Notes under the pieces: model-generated
Told to the model about the DNA's origin: nothing
Databases searched by the model: none
What the model saw: the letters and a program-made list of their open reading frames with translations, nothing else
Shown: piece by piece, positions 1 to 11,469 of the stretch
Position numbering within the stretch: position 1 is the stretch's first letter
How the letters are laid out: each line of letters opens with the position of its first letter
Assembly: GCA_033439685.1 (NCBI GenBank)
Contig: JAUEDM010000016.1
Span: 1-19,572 of the forward strand
Direction of reading: 5' to 3'
Source of the DNA: Apodospora peruviana
Taxonomy: Eukaryota; Ascomycota; Sordariomycetes; Sordariales; Lasiosphaeriaceae
Length of the DNA stretch: 19,572 nt
Translations under genes and position numbers: made by a program

Positions 1-2
1 GG

Positions 3-236
3 GGTTTACAGTTGGAAGAGGGCGATGGAGATGATGGGGATGTGGCTCGTGATCCCCGTGCGAGTCCTCCGCTTCCGGTCGATGTGCATGCGTGGGAACG
101 GCGGGCGGCCGCGAGGAGAAAAGAGATCATGGTCGGGTGGACGGCGTTGTTGTGGAGTACTCAGGAGGGCGCACTCTTTATGGCGACGATGCTGGTGTTG
201 ACTGTTGGGAGCTGGTGGTTGTGGAGGGTTTGGTGA
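3..236 (+). CDS. 3' end of an unidentified gene, C-terminal membrane anchor (partial)
   Basis: The frame is open from the left edge (codons from base 3) to a TGA at 234-236, giving the last 77 residues of a protein that starts outside the window. The visible part has an acidic stretch (EEGDGDDGD), a Pro-rich linker, a basic patch (WERRAAARRKE), then a hydrophobic C-terminus ending WWLWRVW. About 20 residues (GALFMATMLVLTVG onward) could form a membrane segment right at the C-terminus, as in a tail-anchored protein or the last helix of a multi-pass protein. I do not recognise the family. Frame openness, GC-rich codons and the well-formed hydrophobic end support coding, but the fragment is short and could be a chance ORF. 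Confidence 0.45.
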   Translation, partial: GLQLEEGDGDDGDVARDPRASPPLPVDVHAWERRAAARRKEIMVGWTALLWSTQEGALFMATMLVLTVGSWWLWRVW

Positions 237-356
237 GTCGCGACATGAAGTGCTCTAATAGGAGTTATTCTTGGTGTTTTGCTTTTGGTGGCACAGCGTC
301 AATGGTCATAGCTATATCATATTTGAGGTCACGAGAGCACGATTTGAGATGCATCT

Positions 357-747
<391 letters not shown>

Positions 748-1423
748 TTCATGGTTATAGACGTATACATATTTGCAGCAGATTCCACTCAACGTTAAGG
801 AGATGGCTAGCGGAAGGATCATGGACTTGGTGGGAGAATAATGAGGAATGGCATGCTTTCACATCAACAACCTATTGTTCAGTCCTGATTGGTCTATATG
901 GAAACCAGAATGTACCCTGTATCAGGTAGGATATAAAGGGAAATCCAAGGGGTTGGATACGGCCCGAATTACCAGTCTCGCGTCACACACTTTCCTTCCT
1001 TATGTGCCTTGGTGAGATGAAATGACAATACAATGATGGACGGATTACCTTTTCATGAAGGAGGACCTGACCACTGATATGTATTGTACAGCAGCATTGT
1101 CATTTCGCAGCTTGAGTTGACACTTGACATTGACACTGACTCCCCCATGGGTCCGAGCTGGGCATTGTATCTTTACAACTTCTGGCAAGACGAACGAACA
1201 CATGATAATGCGTGAGTCGGAAACATTTCCCATAAATCCAAGTGAATCCGGCTGGATGTGGTATAACTACTTCTTGTTTGTCATCTGCAATTCAAAATGA
1301 GACATGCAGCAACGCATGGCATGGCACATGGATGAGAAACGTGGCTCTTCCGGTTCCCGAGGGAAGAAGAATATTGTCATTTCTGATATAGAATCTCGAT
1401 CTATACCGACATTGAACCGCTAT

Positions 1424-1449
1424 CTACCTAGGTAAGGTACCTAAGGTAG
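1424..1449. repeat. Imperfect palindrome of the CTACCTAGGTA/GGTACC/AAGGTAG type
   Basis: The sequence CTACCTAGGTAAGG-TACCTAAGGTAG is a near-perfect inverted repeat around a central GGTACC. Short TACCT/AGGTA palindromes of this kind are scattered through intergenic DNA of many Sordariomycetes. Related bits (CCTTAGTTA) occur at 4309-4317, 9137-9145 and 14045-14053, all between genes. Confidence 0.5.
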
Positions 1450-2322
1450 TCATAGAGATTGGAGTTTCCTGTCTCATCCCTTCTTTAGTACTGGGTAACT
1501 CGGCATCTCCTTGATCAAACTGGAACTGGGAAACTGGGTAATAGCTACGGTGGTACGGTACCTGTTCGGGATCTTTCGCATCGCCAAATCGTCATAATTC
1601 ATTGACACTAGACCATATCGGCTCAACCCGCTCAACGGGGTTTCCCGGGGTGTCGAGTTGTAAGAACAGAACAGTGTCGCGCAGGTAATTGAAGGGGTTA
1701 TTACCCCATCGAGCTGCAGGCCTCAACGTCATTCTAGTCGCCCCGCGACTGCCCGCTAGCTTGCTGTGAGTGATGAGCGTACCGCTTCAGATCGCATCCC
1801 GCCGCCCCCTTCTCCTCTACCCGCAGCAGCAAGCCGAGCACATTCTAAAACCCCGCCGACAGACTTCAAGAAAGAAACCACCGCAGCTGACACAACTGAA
1901 AGAACGCTGTCTTCACCACTATCTCAGTGCAGTGCCCGATTCCCGATGCCACTAGCATCCTGACGTTTTATTAGTTCCTTCTTCAATTCCAACTTCTTCT
2001 CGCCGGCGGCATCATTCTCACGACAGGATACCCTGGCATTCGATCTTAATAGGTGGCGCTGCGACACACATTACCGTTGAGGGCCCACATTGCCTTGCCG
2101 AACATAACCTACGGAGAAGAAACGCTTTAACAAGGAGGCCCAACTTGATGATCGGTTAGGGACTGCGAAATCTTCACTGGGATTGGAAGAAAACAACTAT
2201 TTTCTGGGTGAAACGAACGCCGGTCTACTCACGAGCCGCGTTCTTCTTTCACGAGAGTCACAACATCCTCTCGACCTTCGATTATCCGGCTTGCTTCGAT
2301 ATCGGCCTATACCATCGTGACA

Positions 2323-3733
2323 ATGGCGGCGACCGTCGCGCCGTCCCAATCTCTACTCTCCGGCGGCGGAGGTCTACACCCGTTGCAGGCGCAAGGTTTA
2401 CACGCGCACAGCACCAATCACAACAACAATTACACCAGCAACATCACCAATCGCAACAGCAAAGTGGCAGTGATGGGAGTCTTTTGATCTGACAAGTAGA
2501 AAGTTGACGCTCGATGATTTCGTGCGGGTTCGGACGTTAGGGGACTGGTGAGAATTCATGATTTCCGTCCATCCCATGTAGACCGACTGCTGGATGTGGA
2601 GTGCTGACCTTCGTCGCCGATATCGCGCACCTCCCCCCTTATAGGCACATTCGCTCGCGTGGTCCTGGTAAGGCCATCCATGGCACAGAAGCTGAGCGCA
2701 GTAAGGTCTATGCGCTCAAGATATTACGCAAGACTGAAGGTATGCTGGAGTAGCCGAGGCTCAAATAGCACGAACAGCGTTGCTAACCAGAACTCACAAC
2801 GGCCGCAGTAATCAAGCTGAAACAAATCGACCATGTGCGCCACGAGAGGGAGATCCTGGCCGACGTATCGGGGCATCCCTTCATCACCAGCCTAGTAGCG
2901 TCCTTCTCAGACCACGATTTCCTCTACCTCTTGCTGGACTACATCCCCGGCGGCGAGCTGTTCAGCTATCTCCGCAAGTTTCGGCGATTTGACGAAGACA
3001 TGGCGCGCTTCTACGCAGCCGAGATCGTGCTGGTGCTGGAGTACCTCCACGAGCAGCAAGGAGGGATCGCGTACCGCGACATGAAGCCCGAGAACCTGCT
3101 GCTCGACGCCGAGGGACACATCAAGTTGGTGGACTTGGGTTCGCCAAACGGTTAGGGAACAACGACAACGATCACCCGGTCGAGACGTACACGCTTTGCG
3201 GTACACCCGAGTACCTGGCGCCCGAGGTAATCCACAACAAAGGCCACACCACCGCGGTGGACTGGTGGGCTTTGGGTATCCTGATATATGAGTTCCTGAC
3301 GGGATACCCGCCGTTCTGGCACCAGAACCCGATCGAGATTTACAAGCAGTGAGTTTCCAATCTCCGATCTCAGAATTGAGCACTTGCTCATACGTGTGAA
3401 AATAGAATCGTAGAAAAGCCAGTAATTTTCCCGCACGACCCACCCATCAGCGACGCAGCAAAGGACATCATCCGCCAGCTCTGCACAGTTGACCGCTCGC
3501 GGCGGCTGGGCAACATCAGTGGCGGCGCGGCGAGGGTAAAGGCGCATCCGTTTTTTGAGGGTGTCGATTGGGAAGCCGTAGCACAGAAGAGATATAGGGG
3601 ACCGATTATCCCGCCCATCCGATACCCCGGCGACGCACAATGTTTCGATGTCTACCCCGAGGATGACGTCAACAAGGAGGAGTATACCAGTGATCTGGAG
3701 TCGCGATATGACGAATATTTCAAGGATTTTTAG
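2323..3733 (+). CDS. cAMP-dependent protein kinase (PKA) catalytic subunit, frameshifted in this sequence
   Basis: An AGC-family Ser/Thr kinase that would phosphorylate R-R-x-S/T targets when released from the cAMP-binding regulatory subunit. Visible motifs: ATP lysine in VYALKIL; KLKQIDHVRHEREIL; catalytic loop AYRDMKPENLLL (YRD as usual in PKA); TLCGTPEYLAPEVIHNKGH activation loop; DWWALGILIYEFLTGYPPFW; and a C-terminal hydrophobic motif FKDF followed at once by TAG 3731-3733, as in true PKA. Model: exons 2323-2547, 2645-2739, 2809-3348, 3406-3733; introns 2548-2644 (branch gctgac), 2740-2808 (branch gctaac), 3349-3405. The start ATG (gacaATGgcg, MAATVAPSQ) is the best candidate. Five single-base breaks are needed: -1 somewhere in 2360-2410, -1 in TTTT near 2482-2485, +1 in GGGG 2540-2543 (glycine loop), -1 in CC 2674-2675, and -1 between 3136 and 3137 (inside DFG). 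Corrected length is about 396 aa. An N-terminal Gln/His-rich stretch precedes the kinase domain. Which PKA paralogue it is, I cannot say. Confidence 0.88.
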
Positions 3734-4813
3734 GTGCGGGTTGGGAAAGAAGGAGGTGGTTGTAGATGTTTCCGTATTTGGATAGAAGTCCTTATGGGTA
3801 CCTATTGAAAGAGGCGTTGTTGGATATTTGGGAGAAGGGCGATCGAATGTGATCGGTATGCACGGGAGGCATTTGTTCTTTCTTTGATGATATTTATCTG
3901 CGAATGGTTCACCCGACGAAGGGTCGAGTTTCGTTTCGTTCACATGTACGGAATACAATCCATGATGGGATGGTGTGTTTATTTGTGGGAGGTCTCTTTC
4001 TGGTTAGAAGAGGTGTTTTCTATACATGACTGGGCATATACTGTAAGGTCCCGAAGCCGTGGCTAGAGTAGGAGCTAGAGTGTGTTATGTGTGTATGGAT
4101 TATATGGACTGCATTCAACATGGACAATGGCAGCATAATAAAATCAACATACCGAACTGATCGTGTCTAGGTCAAAAATTCACAGTAGTTGGCCCTGCGT
4201 GGTGGATGACGAGTCGGAGGAGAACTTTGTCTTTTGGAATGAGACAATTCGAATCACTTTGGACCGAAGTTGGATATCAGTATATAAGTCGGCTGATAGT
4301 ACGGAGTACCTTAGTTACTGATCCAATGTCTTGTCATGCCATTGTGGTCTTGAGTGTTGTGTGTAGCAGTAAACTGCCGACGCTGGAGACGAAATTTCGC
4401 TGCGGCAATGGCTGTTTGCAGGGATGTGTGGAAGTACTCCAGGGAAGCTCGTTCTGGGCTGTGGCGCCCACTAACGTTCCAGCTCCCCGTCCCACCTTTC
4501 AGCATCAGCATCAGCATCCCCAGCATCAAGCATCAGCCGCAGAGATACTTCAACGACACTTTCAATTACATATGACAGACTGAAAACAAAGCCTCTTATT
4601 CTGTGTCGATTCAAGTGGGTCGCAGACAAACTACTTCAAGTACACATTTATTCCTTTCGAATTATCGGTTCCCCGCTGCCGTTAAACCACCTGATATCCT
4701 ATCCCGGGCAATGTCGCCTACTTGAAGCCGGTCTAGTCCCTCGAGCTTCGTCTGTACTTCCAACCAGCCACTACTTCATGGCAGCGCTGTGATAGCGCCA
4801 CGAACCACCCGCA
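3734..4813. other. Intergenic: kinase 3' UTR and GAP gene promoter/leader
   Basis: No supportable gene. ORFs at 3884-4066, 4206-4583 and 4354-4575 overlap each other in different frames and resemble nothing. A TATATAAG string at 4281-4288 could be a core promoter element, though it is about 530 bp before the GAP start codon. A short CAGCAT tandem repeat lies at about 4499-4536. Confidence 0.5.
4499..4536. repeat. CAGCAT hexamer microsatellite, imperfect
   Basis: Three perfect CAGCAT units are followed by interrupted copies (ccCAGCATcaaGCATCAG). It lies between genes, about 280 bp upstream of the GAP start codon. Confidence 0.6.
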
Positions 4814-7800
4814 ATGTTGAACCTTTCGAGCTTTGTGCAGAAAGCGCAACAACTACTCGACCCGACCCAGGGTCTGAACCTGACCGACTCGGACCGAAAC
4901 CCGTCCAAAGCCTCGCTCTTCCAGAACCAGTTCCGGCTTCCCGACTCCCAGCACCCTCTGTTCGAGATCACCGCCGAACTCACCATCCCGCCCGCAAATG
5001 TGACCCAGGGTGGCAAGGACCGAGACGGGGGCTACCATTACGTCGGGAAGCTCCACCTTTCGGAATCCTACCTCTGCTTTTCCACCACCCCCTCGAGCTT
5101 CCTCCAGTCGGCCAGCACCTCGACGGCCTCGGCCTTCACCGGCCAGACGCACGGCGGAGGCCCCAGCGGCAATGGCTTTACCTTCCCTCTCTGCTCGATC
5201 CGAAGGGTTGAGCGGCTTCACAGTCAGAATTTCCAGGTAAGACACACATCACACACAGTCTGGCTTGTTGGAGCACAGTGCCCTGAGAGTGCAAGAAGTC
5301 AACGATATGCTGACTTGGGGGTTGTTTCCGGTGTGTGTAGTTCGCGCTTGCTATCACGACATGGAACGGCATTAGTCAGGAGGCCGGCAAAGACAAGGAC
5401 AAAAAAGACACAAGGCCTGAACAGCGCATAACGGTCCAGCTCGCCGGCACTCGGGTGGCTTGCGAGCGGTTCTGTGACGGCCTCAAGAAAGGACTTCGTG
5501 CGGCCGTTGGGAGCGTAGGGAGGCTGAAGAGGGTAACTGGCGAATGCTACTCGGAATACCTGCTCCGGCCCGAGGACAAGAAGAATGCGGCGGCCCCTGA
5601 CGCAGGTCTCGGCATGCTTTTCAGGTACCCCCGGCGACCCGAAAAAGCTCCGTGACCGGGCCAAGATGCGCTCTGGGCCGAGTACCTCCGGGACAACGGC
5701 CGAAACGTGACGCTGATTCGCCAGCCCACATTTCACAAGCTCATAAGAGTCGGTTGCCCAACAGGCTGCGAGGCGAGATATGGGAGCTGACCTCCGGCTC
5801 TATCTACCTCCGGCTGGAGAACCCGACGCTGTACGCTGACACCCTGGCCAAGTTTGAGGGCCAGGAGTCACTGGCCATCGACGAGATCGAAAAAGATCTG
5901 AACCGCAGCCTTCCCGAATATCCTGGCTTCCAGAGCGAGGACGGCATCGGCCGGCTTCGACGCGTCCTGACGGCTTATAGCTGGGTCGACCCCCGATGTT
6001 GGTTACTGTCAGGCCATGAACATTGTTGTGGCGGCACTGCTAATCTACATGTCGGAGGCCTCAGGCCTTCTTTCTCTTATCGGCTCTGTGCGACCGTCTG
6101 GTACCTGGATATTACTCCACCACCATGTATGGCACGCTTTTGGATCAAAAGGTCTTTGAGTCTCTCGTAGAGAGGACGATGCCAATTCTCTGGGAACACC
6201 TCGTCAAAAGCGATGTGCAGCTGTCGGTTGTCTCGCTTCCCTGGTTTCTATCCCTATATGTCAACTCGATGCCTCTGGTCTTTGCCTTCAGGGTGCTCGA
6301 CGTTTTCTTTGTTGAAGGCCCCAAGGTCTTGTTCCAGGTCGGCCTGGCCATTTTAAGAATAAACGGAGAGGAACTGCTGGATGCTGCGGATGACGGTGCT
6401 TTCATATCTGTCTTGAAGTCGTATTTTGCCCGCCTAGACGAGTCAGCGCACCCCAAGTCGGAGAATCCGAAGTTGAGAGCCGTCACCCGGTTCCAGGAAC
6501 TGATGGTGGTTGCGTTCAAAGAGTTCTCCGAGATTACCCACAGCAGCATCACCGAACTTCGGCTGAAGAACAAGGATACGGTTCTGAACAACATTGAAAG
6601 CTTCGCCAAGAGGACGGCCATCAGGAATCTAGGGCCGGATAGCAAGCTTCTCAGCACCGCAGAGCTCGGTGCGCTATACGATAGGTTCTACGGGGTTCTG
6701 TACGAAAGACAGCAGCGGGATCTCATTTTCAAACAGGACCAGGCCAGGAGGAGATCTAAGAGCAGCCGGCCGAGGCTTGCTGACGTGAATGACGGTCACG
6801 ACCATAGTGTCGAAAAGGGGAGAGTCGGATTAGGCCCGAGCACGAGCTTGATGGATTACGATGCGTTCCGGGAATTTCTTGCCGGCATGGCGAGATGGGC
6901 CATCTCGGATTCGCCGTCTACACCTCGCCGTGAGACATTTCCGCAGGACAAGGACAACAGGGGATTCTACAACAGCTTCAGCAGAAAATCCGACGCCTCT
7001 TTGTTGTCTCCTTGGGGCGCCGGCCCTGAGCCTGCCGATCACGAGTTTCCTCCAGAGGCTGTTTCAGGATGTGGGATGTCGACTCGTCTGCGGCGCTGAC
7101 CCTCCAGAATGTTGTAACTGGTTTGGCGCGGCATCAAGGGAAAGCGCGATATCCTGGGAACGATCAACTATTCTTCGAGCTGCACGACGACGACAAAGAC
7201 GGGAACGTCGATCGGGAAGGCATATTGCGCATGTCCGAGGCGTTGCTTTTCTTGTCCCGCCGAGTGCTGGAGGGTTCTCTTAGCCCGTCAAATTCAACAA
7301 TCTCACTGAACGGGATGGCGGATGGTGGCATGAATGGTCTTACGAACGACGTGCCGGGCAGACTGTCAATGAGAGGTTCCTTGGCAGCGTCAGCGCGTTT
7401 ATTCGAAGGTGCTTCGAGTACGCGGATCCGGATCATGCGAGGAATCAGCAGCAGCAATATTTTGGTGGCTCGCGAGATACACAGCAGAAAGGGGATGAAG
7501 GAAAGCCAGCGGGAGGCGACGAGCTTGCGGACCCGGACGCATTTGCCATTGGTGACGATGATGAGAGCGACGATGACCTGCTGATGATGGACTCGCCCAC
7601 CGGAAGCCCCAGAGCAGCCAAGCGGTTCGGATACCTCGCCCAGCCAGCGAGCGCCATCTATTAGACTCAACTCCTCGACGGCGCCGTCAACGATCAACGA
7701 CGATGCCGCATCTGACCGCCGCCGCGTGTCGCGTGCCCAGTCGGAGAAGGCGAATATCGCCCTTGACCCGTCTAATCCGCTGCACATTACCCTGCCTACC

Positions 7801-8461
7801 CTTCCGTATGGTCGTCCTAGCCGACGAGCTCCTCGAGCAGTTTTTTGAGTCCTCTTTCCTGCTCGTTCCATATCATCGAAGGGCTTTCTTCATCTGCTCA
7901 GACCCCGACATCGTCCACTCTGACGACGTTCTCCAGCCTGGGCATGGGTGCAGGCAGAGCGGTTGGCGCTGCGTTTGGCGGCGCAGCGTCGGCCACATCC
8001 CCTGCTGTAGCTTGCGGGTGCCGGCGCCGGCCGCGGGTTGAGGGGCGTGCTGGACAATATTGTTACCGACGGGATGCGCGTCGCTGCTGAGGTTAGGAGA
8101 CGGATGGAGGAAGCGCAGAAGGAGATCGAGAAGATGCTTTGCCTGGGCAGCGGGTCAATGACGATGATGACGAAGAGGATGATGAGGATGTTGGTCCGCT
8201 GTCGACTGGTGGGAGTGGATCGAGGACTGGAGGAGGTGCTGCAGGAAAGATGACTGTGGAGGAGGATATGGAGGAGATCCGGAAAGGAGGAGCGTGAGGA
8301 GTTCGGATCGAGATTTGTTGAACGGTGCGGATGCGGAGGCTAGTGATGTGAATTTGGTGGGTCTGGGGGAGACGGAGAGTGGTGTAGGGAGGAACAGGGG
8401 AAATAGCGATGCCAGTGGAAAGTCGACGGCTAAGGTTGTCGGTGTTGAGTTTGATGGCTAG
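4814..8461 (+). CDS. GYP2: GRAM/TBC Rab GTPase-activating protein, GYP2/TBC1D8-9 type, frameshifted in this sequence
   Basis: Predicted Rab/Ypt GTPase-activating protein of membrane traffic. Exon 1 4814-5236 (141 codons, MLNLSSFVQKAQQLLDP) carries the start of a GRAM domain (YHYVGKLHLSESYLCFS). Intron 5237-5340 has a gtaaga donor and gctgac branch. Exon 2 runs 5341-8461. The TBC domain (about 5750-6370) has RLRGEIWEL, the arginine finger in IEKDLNR (Arg codon 5904-5906), the glutamine finger in DVGYCQAMN (Gln codon 6010-6012), and LPWFLSLYVNSMPLVFAFRVLD. An EF-hand-like loop DDDKDGNVDREG follows near 7181-7220, with Gly instead of Glu at position 12. The C-terminus is low-complexity and acidic. 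About 16 single-base indels must be bridged: extra bases near 5632, 5994, 6061, 7046, 7067, 7132, 7660, 7820, 7865, 8011; missing bases near 5670, 5753, 7171, 7366, 8140, 8296. The net restores a multiple of three (about 1,179 aa), usual for the family. No in-frame stop is caused by substitution. Confidence 0.9.
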
Positions 8462-11400
8462 ATGGCGTTGAGCGACGATTAGGGAGCCTGTCTTTGTGTG
8501 TGGATTGCGTGCCCGGCTTAGGGACCTGTTTGTGTGAATTGTTGGCTTTATTTTTTTATTTTTTTGAACAAGGAGATTATTGGTTTGGGTTGTCTTTTTG
8601 GGTTGGTCTCTGGTACATTCATATATATCTGTATCTTTGACTTGGGGTTTCAGGGGCTCTTTCATATTAATTTTTTTTCGCTGCGGTCCCAATGTTTTGG
8701 AGGAGTATGTGGTTTAAGGGGGTCTGGTTGTTGGGAGTCGATTCGGATCATGGAATGGATGGATCCAAGTGATAGTTTCAGCTAGGTATCTGCCAGGTCT
8801 ATTATTGCAATGGACGTGTTGCGCATCACCACCTCTGAGAAATGTTCTTGTGAACATGGCTCGTCAATACTTTCACTCTAATTAAGGTTATATTATTGTC
8901 TTTGAAAGGTGATAAGAGTTGAGATTTCAGCTTAACGAACTCGAGCACCGAGTGAAGTGATAAGGAACAAGATCAGATCACAGTATTTCCGATATCAACC
9001 ATCTTTCTCCGATGCGTTATTCCCCAACTCCATACCTTCCTTACCACAGGTGGACGACCATAAACCAACTACAATTCCGAACCATCTGACCGATCAAGAT
9101 ACTGTACTCCCCTTTTTACACGCCTTATACGAGGTACCTTAGTTATTACCTTAGTCACTGTGATTTCACGGTTGTTGCCAGGGGCGTCGTCCCGTCGTTC
9201 CACCGCTGCTCCCAGAGCTGTTCTTATTACGGTCGGCCCTGGTACCGATACTGGTGCTGCCGCACTGCTGATGGCGGCCGATCCACAAGGCGTCGTCGGG
9301 GGAGGTTGTCGCTTAGGGAGGCGCCGCTTTTCAGTGCCTAAGTTGGACCAAATAAATTAATATATGTATTTGGTCTTGTAGGAGGGTCAGACATGGCGAT
9401 AGGAAAAGGACTTACCAAACAGAGCTTACACCGATCACCAAACTTGGAGACGGTGTTGGTGCAATGGATTGACCCCTTATGTATAAGAATCAACGGTCAG
9501 TCCCATCAACTAAGTTATCTGGATGATGATGACTTGCATAATAATTGGCACAATAGCAACCCCTATTACTGATGGTACCGTCCGTCCCGGTCCGGTCGTC
9601 GACATGTTCGTCGGGGCACCAGCAAGAGCAGCCGGCGCACTCACAGCAGGGAGGTTACTGCTCCGGCGGCGGCCCGTCGTGGAAATACTTGGGCAGGATA
9701 TCGTAGCACCGGATGCGCTCGGCACGCGGAAATAGAAGGCTGACGGGCAAGATAGTACGGAGCAGATGTCCGACGACGGGATCTCTCTCTGCTGCAATGA
9801 AAGAGGGATGAGGACGTTGACTACTATGCTTCCGAGAAACTCGATGCTTATATGTAGGTAGACGGCCGCGATTCTGTCGTAGGAGGGGAACTCAGAGGAT
9901 CGAGGAAGGTTGATGAGGTGGCGGTAGTGAAGGATGGAAAGATATTGATAGCGCCGCAAGCACGGATATCACATAGGCACGTAGGAAGCTAGGTATTATG
10001 GCTACTGCCAGATAGTAAAACGTAAAAACGGCGCCGGTGGCCGCCGTTGTCGCTTCTGCCCCATTTATTATTTGTGGTGTTTTTCCATCTATATATGGAA
10101 CCTTTGACCTAGGATAATCGTCTGAGGATAATCCGGAGGGGTATCTATCGCTGGTGGTGGTGATGACCGGCTGTCTGCCTGACTGGTGGTCATTGGGGTT
10201 TGTACATAGATGAAAAGTTGGTTGGTGAGGTCGTGCTAAGTTGCTGTCATCCGTCTCTAATATACTCGACCACATGTTTATTAGTATCTACAAGGAGCGG
10301 TTTTTAAGTAAATACGAGGAAACCGAGGTGCAGATGTTCACAAGCCTGGTGAGATTGTACCCTCTCCCCCACACATTGAGCATTGTATGACAGAAACGCG
10401 TAGTCAGCAAAAACTCTAATTCGTCTGATTCATCACCTAAACTTGGATGGGTGGATGGAGGAAGCAAAGGAGAGAGAGAATCAAGGAACCCGGCCCGAGG
10501 GAGAAGAGCGCAGTCAGGTTGTACAGCATCGATTCCGTGTGTCTCTGACATGCAGCAGAAGGAGGGGATAATACCGTAGACGTCTTGACTTTGTGGCGGT
10601 TTGGGCGTTTTCAAGTCCCTCGGCCTTCTTTCTGGGTGCCATTGACTCGTTGGGTTCCCCCTTTGTTCCGGCGAGAGACCGACCCTCAGGCAATGCATGT
10701 CTTTCCGCAATTTTTGCCTTGTAAATTACTTGATTGGATACTTCGCTTTCGGTTTTCGATAACAAGTCGAGCGCAGGTAGTAGTGTTTTCGTTCGAGCCC
10801 GCATATGCATGTGCAAAGTAGTTTGCAGCAACGAAACGTCGTCTCTTGTCACTCTGCTGCCGTGTTACTCGACAACGGTGTCCGCCATTAGGAAGGGATC
10901 GGCCAGTGATGCCGATTGCACTGCCATACCGAGGGGAACATGCCCAAGACAAGAAAAGCCGTGTAACTTGACTGATGTTGAGAAGGCAAACATAGGAGCC
11001 AAAGTATTAATATCGTATAAGCAGGAGGAATGACGAGCTAGCAAGTGGTGATTCCCAGATTGTTCAGTCTTGTATCACGAGAAGAGAGAATTTCTGGGTG
11101 ACACCGCAAAGCTATGAAATCGTGTCGATTTGTATAACTTCGAACAGTGACTGTGACCAGGTACTTTGCTGGCACCCAAGGATACGACGCTTTTCCTTTC
11201 TATCTCCCATCCTACAAAGCCAATGACCATACCCAATATACCTATCCAATTGCATACCACCCATTCCTGGGTCCTTGCAAATCCAAACCTGTCCCAGAAC
11301 CCAAGCTATATATACCAAAACCAGCCTTCCAAAAACAAAACGCCTATACCAATCATTTCCTCGTCGTAACTGTGCCCAAGTAGATAATTCGTGCTCATTA

Positions 11401-11469
11401 ATACTCCCATACGTCGTCGTCCCATACTGTCCAATCATAACACCAAAAAAGTCCAGCTTTGCACTTCGT
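8462..11469. other. 3-kb region without a recognised gene, between convergent genes
   Basis: This is the gap between the GAP gene (+) and the uncharacterised gene (-). The ends are presumably 3' UTRs (T-rich 8545-8570). ORFs in the middle, for example 9892-10275 (-), 9510-9959 (-), 10288-10710 (-) and 10734-11033 (+), show no family resemblance. Only 9892-10275 has a hydrophobic stretch that could be membrane-spanning. A weak spliced candidate on the minus strand is listed separately. No terminal inverted repeats, transposase or RNA gene was found by eye. Confidence 0.5.
9130..9490 (-). other. Weak candidate spliced ORF, minus strand
   Basis: On the minus strand an open frame of over 80 codons (from about 9337 down to a TAG near 9073) encodes a Pro/Ala-rich then basic peptide (TEKRRLPKRQPPPTTPCGS, later ITVTKVITKVP). 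It is preceded by a sequence shaped like an intron: donor GTAAGT at 9415, acceptor TTAG ending at 9338. With that donor the upstream frame hits a TAA almost at once. With an alternative donor (GTGTAA) it stays open for about 19 more codons but has no ATG. No family is recognised. It may be chance, or a gene broken by indels like its left-hand neighbours. Confidence 0.12.

Noticed and set aside
2323..3733. Programmed ribosomal frameshifting in the kinase gene
   Set aside because: Several shifts in both directions at plain homopolymers, without slippery heptamers followed by structures, are not how programmed sites look.
4206..4583. 125-codon ORF upstream of the GAP gene
   Set aside because: No family resemblance, overlapped by an ORF in another frame and one on the other strand, and it lies in the presumed promoter.
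6145..6657. 170-codon minus-strand ORF inside the GAP gene
   Set aside because: It is an antisense shadow of the TBC and following regions, whose plus-strand frame is clearly conserved.
2323..8461. Repeat-induced point mutation (RIP) as the cause of the broken genes
   Set aside because: RIP makes C-to-T changes in repeated DNA and creates stops by substitution. Here the breaks are single-base insertions and deletions with no substitution stops, and the genes are GC-rich.
10734..11033. 99-codon plus-strand ORF with several cysteines, considered as a small secreted protein
   Set aside because: No signal peptide at its N-terminus (MDTSLSVFDNKSS) and overlapped by antisense ORFs of similar length.
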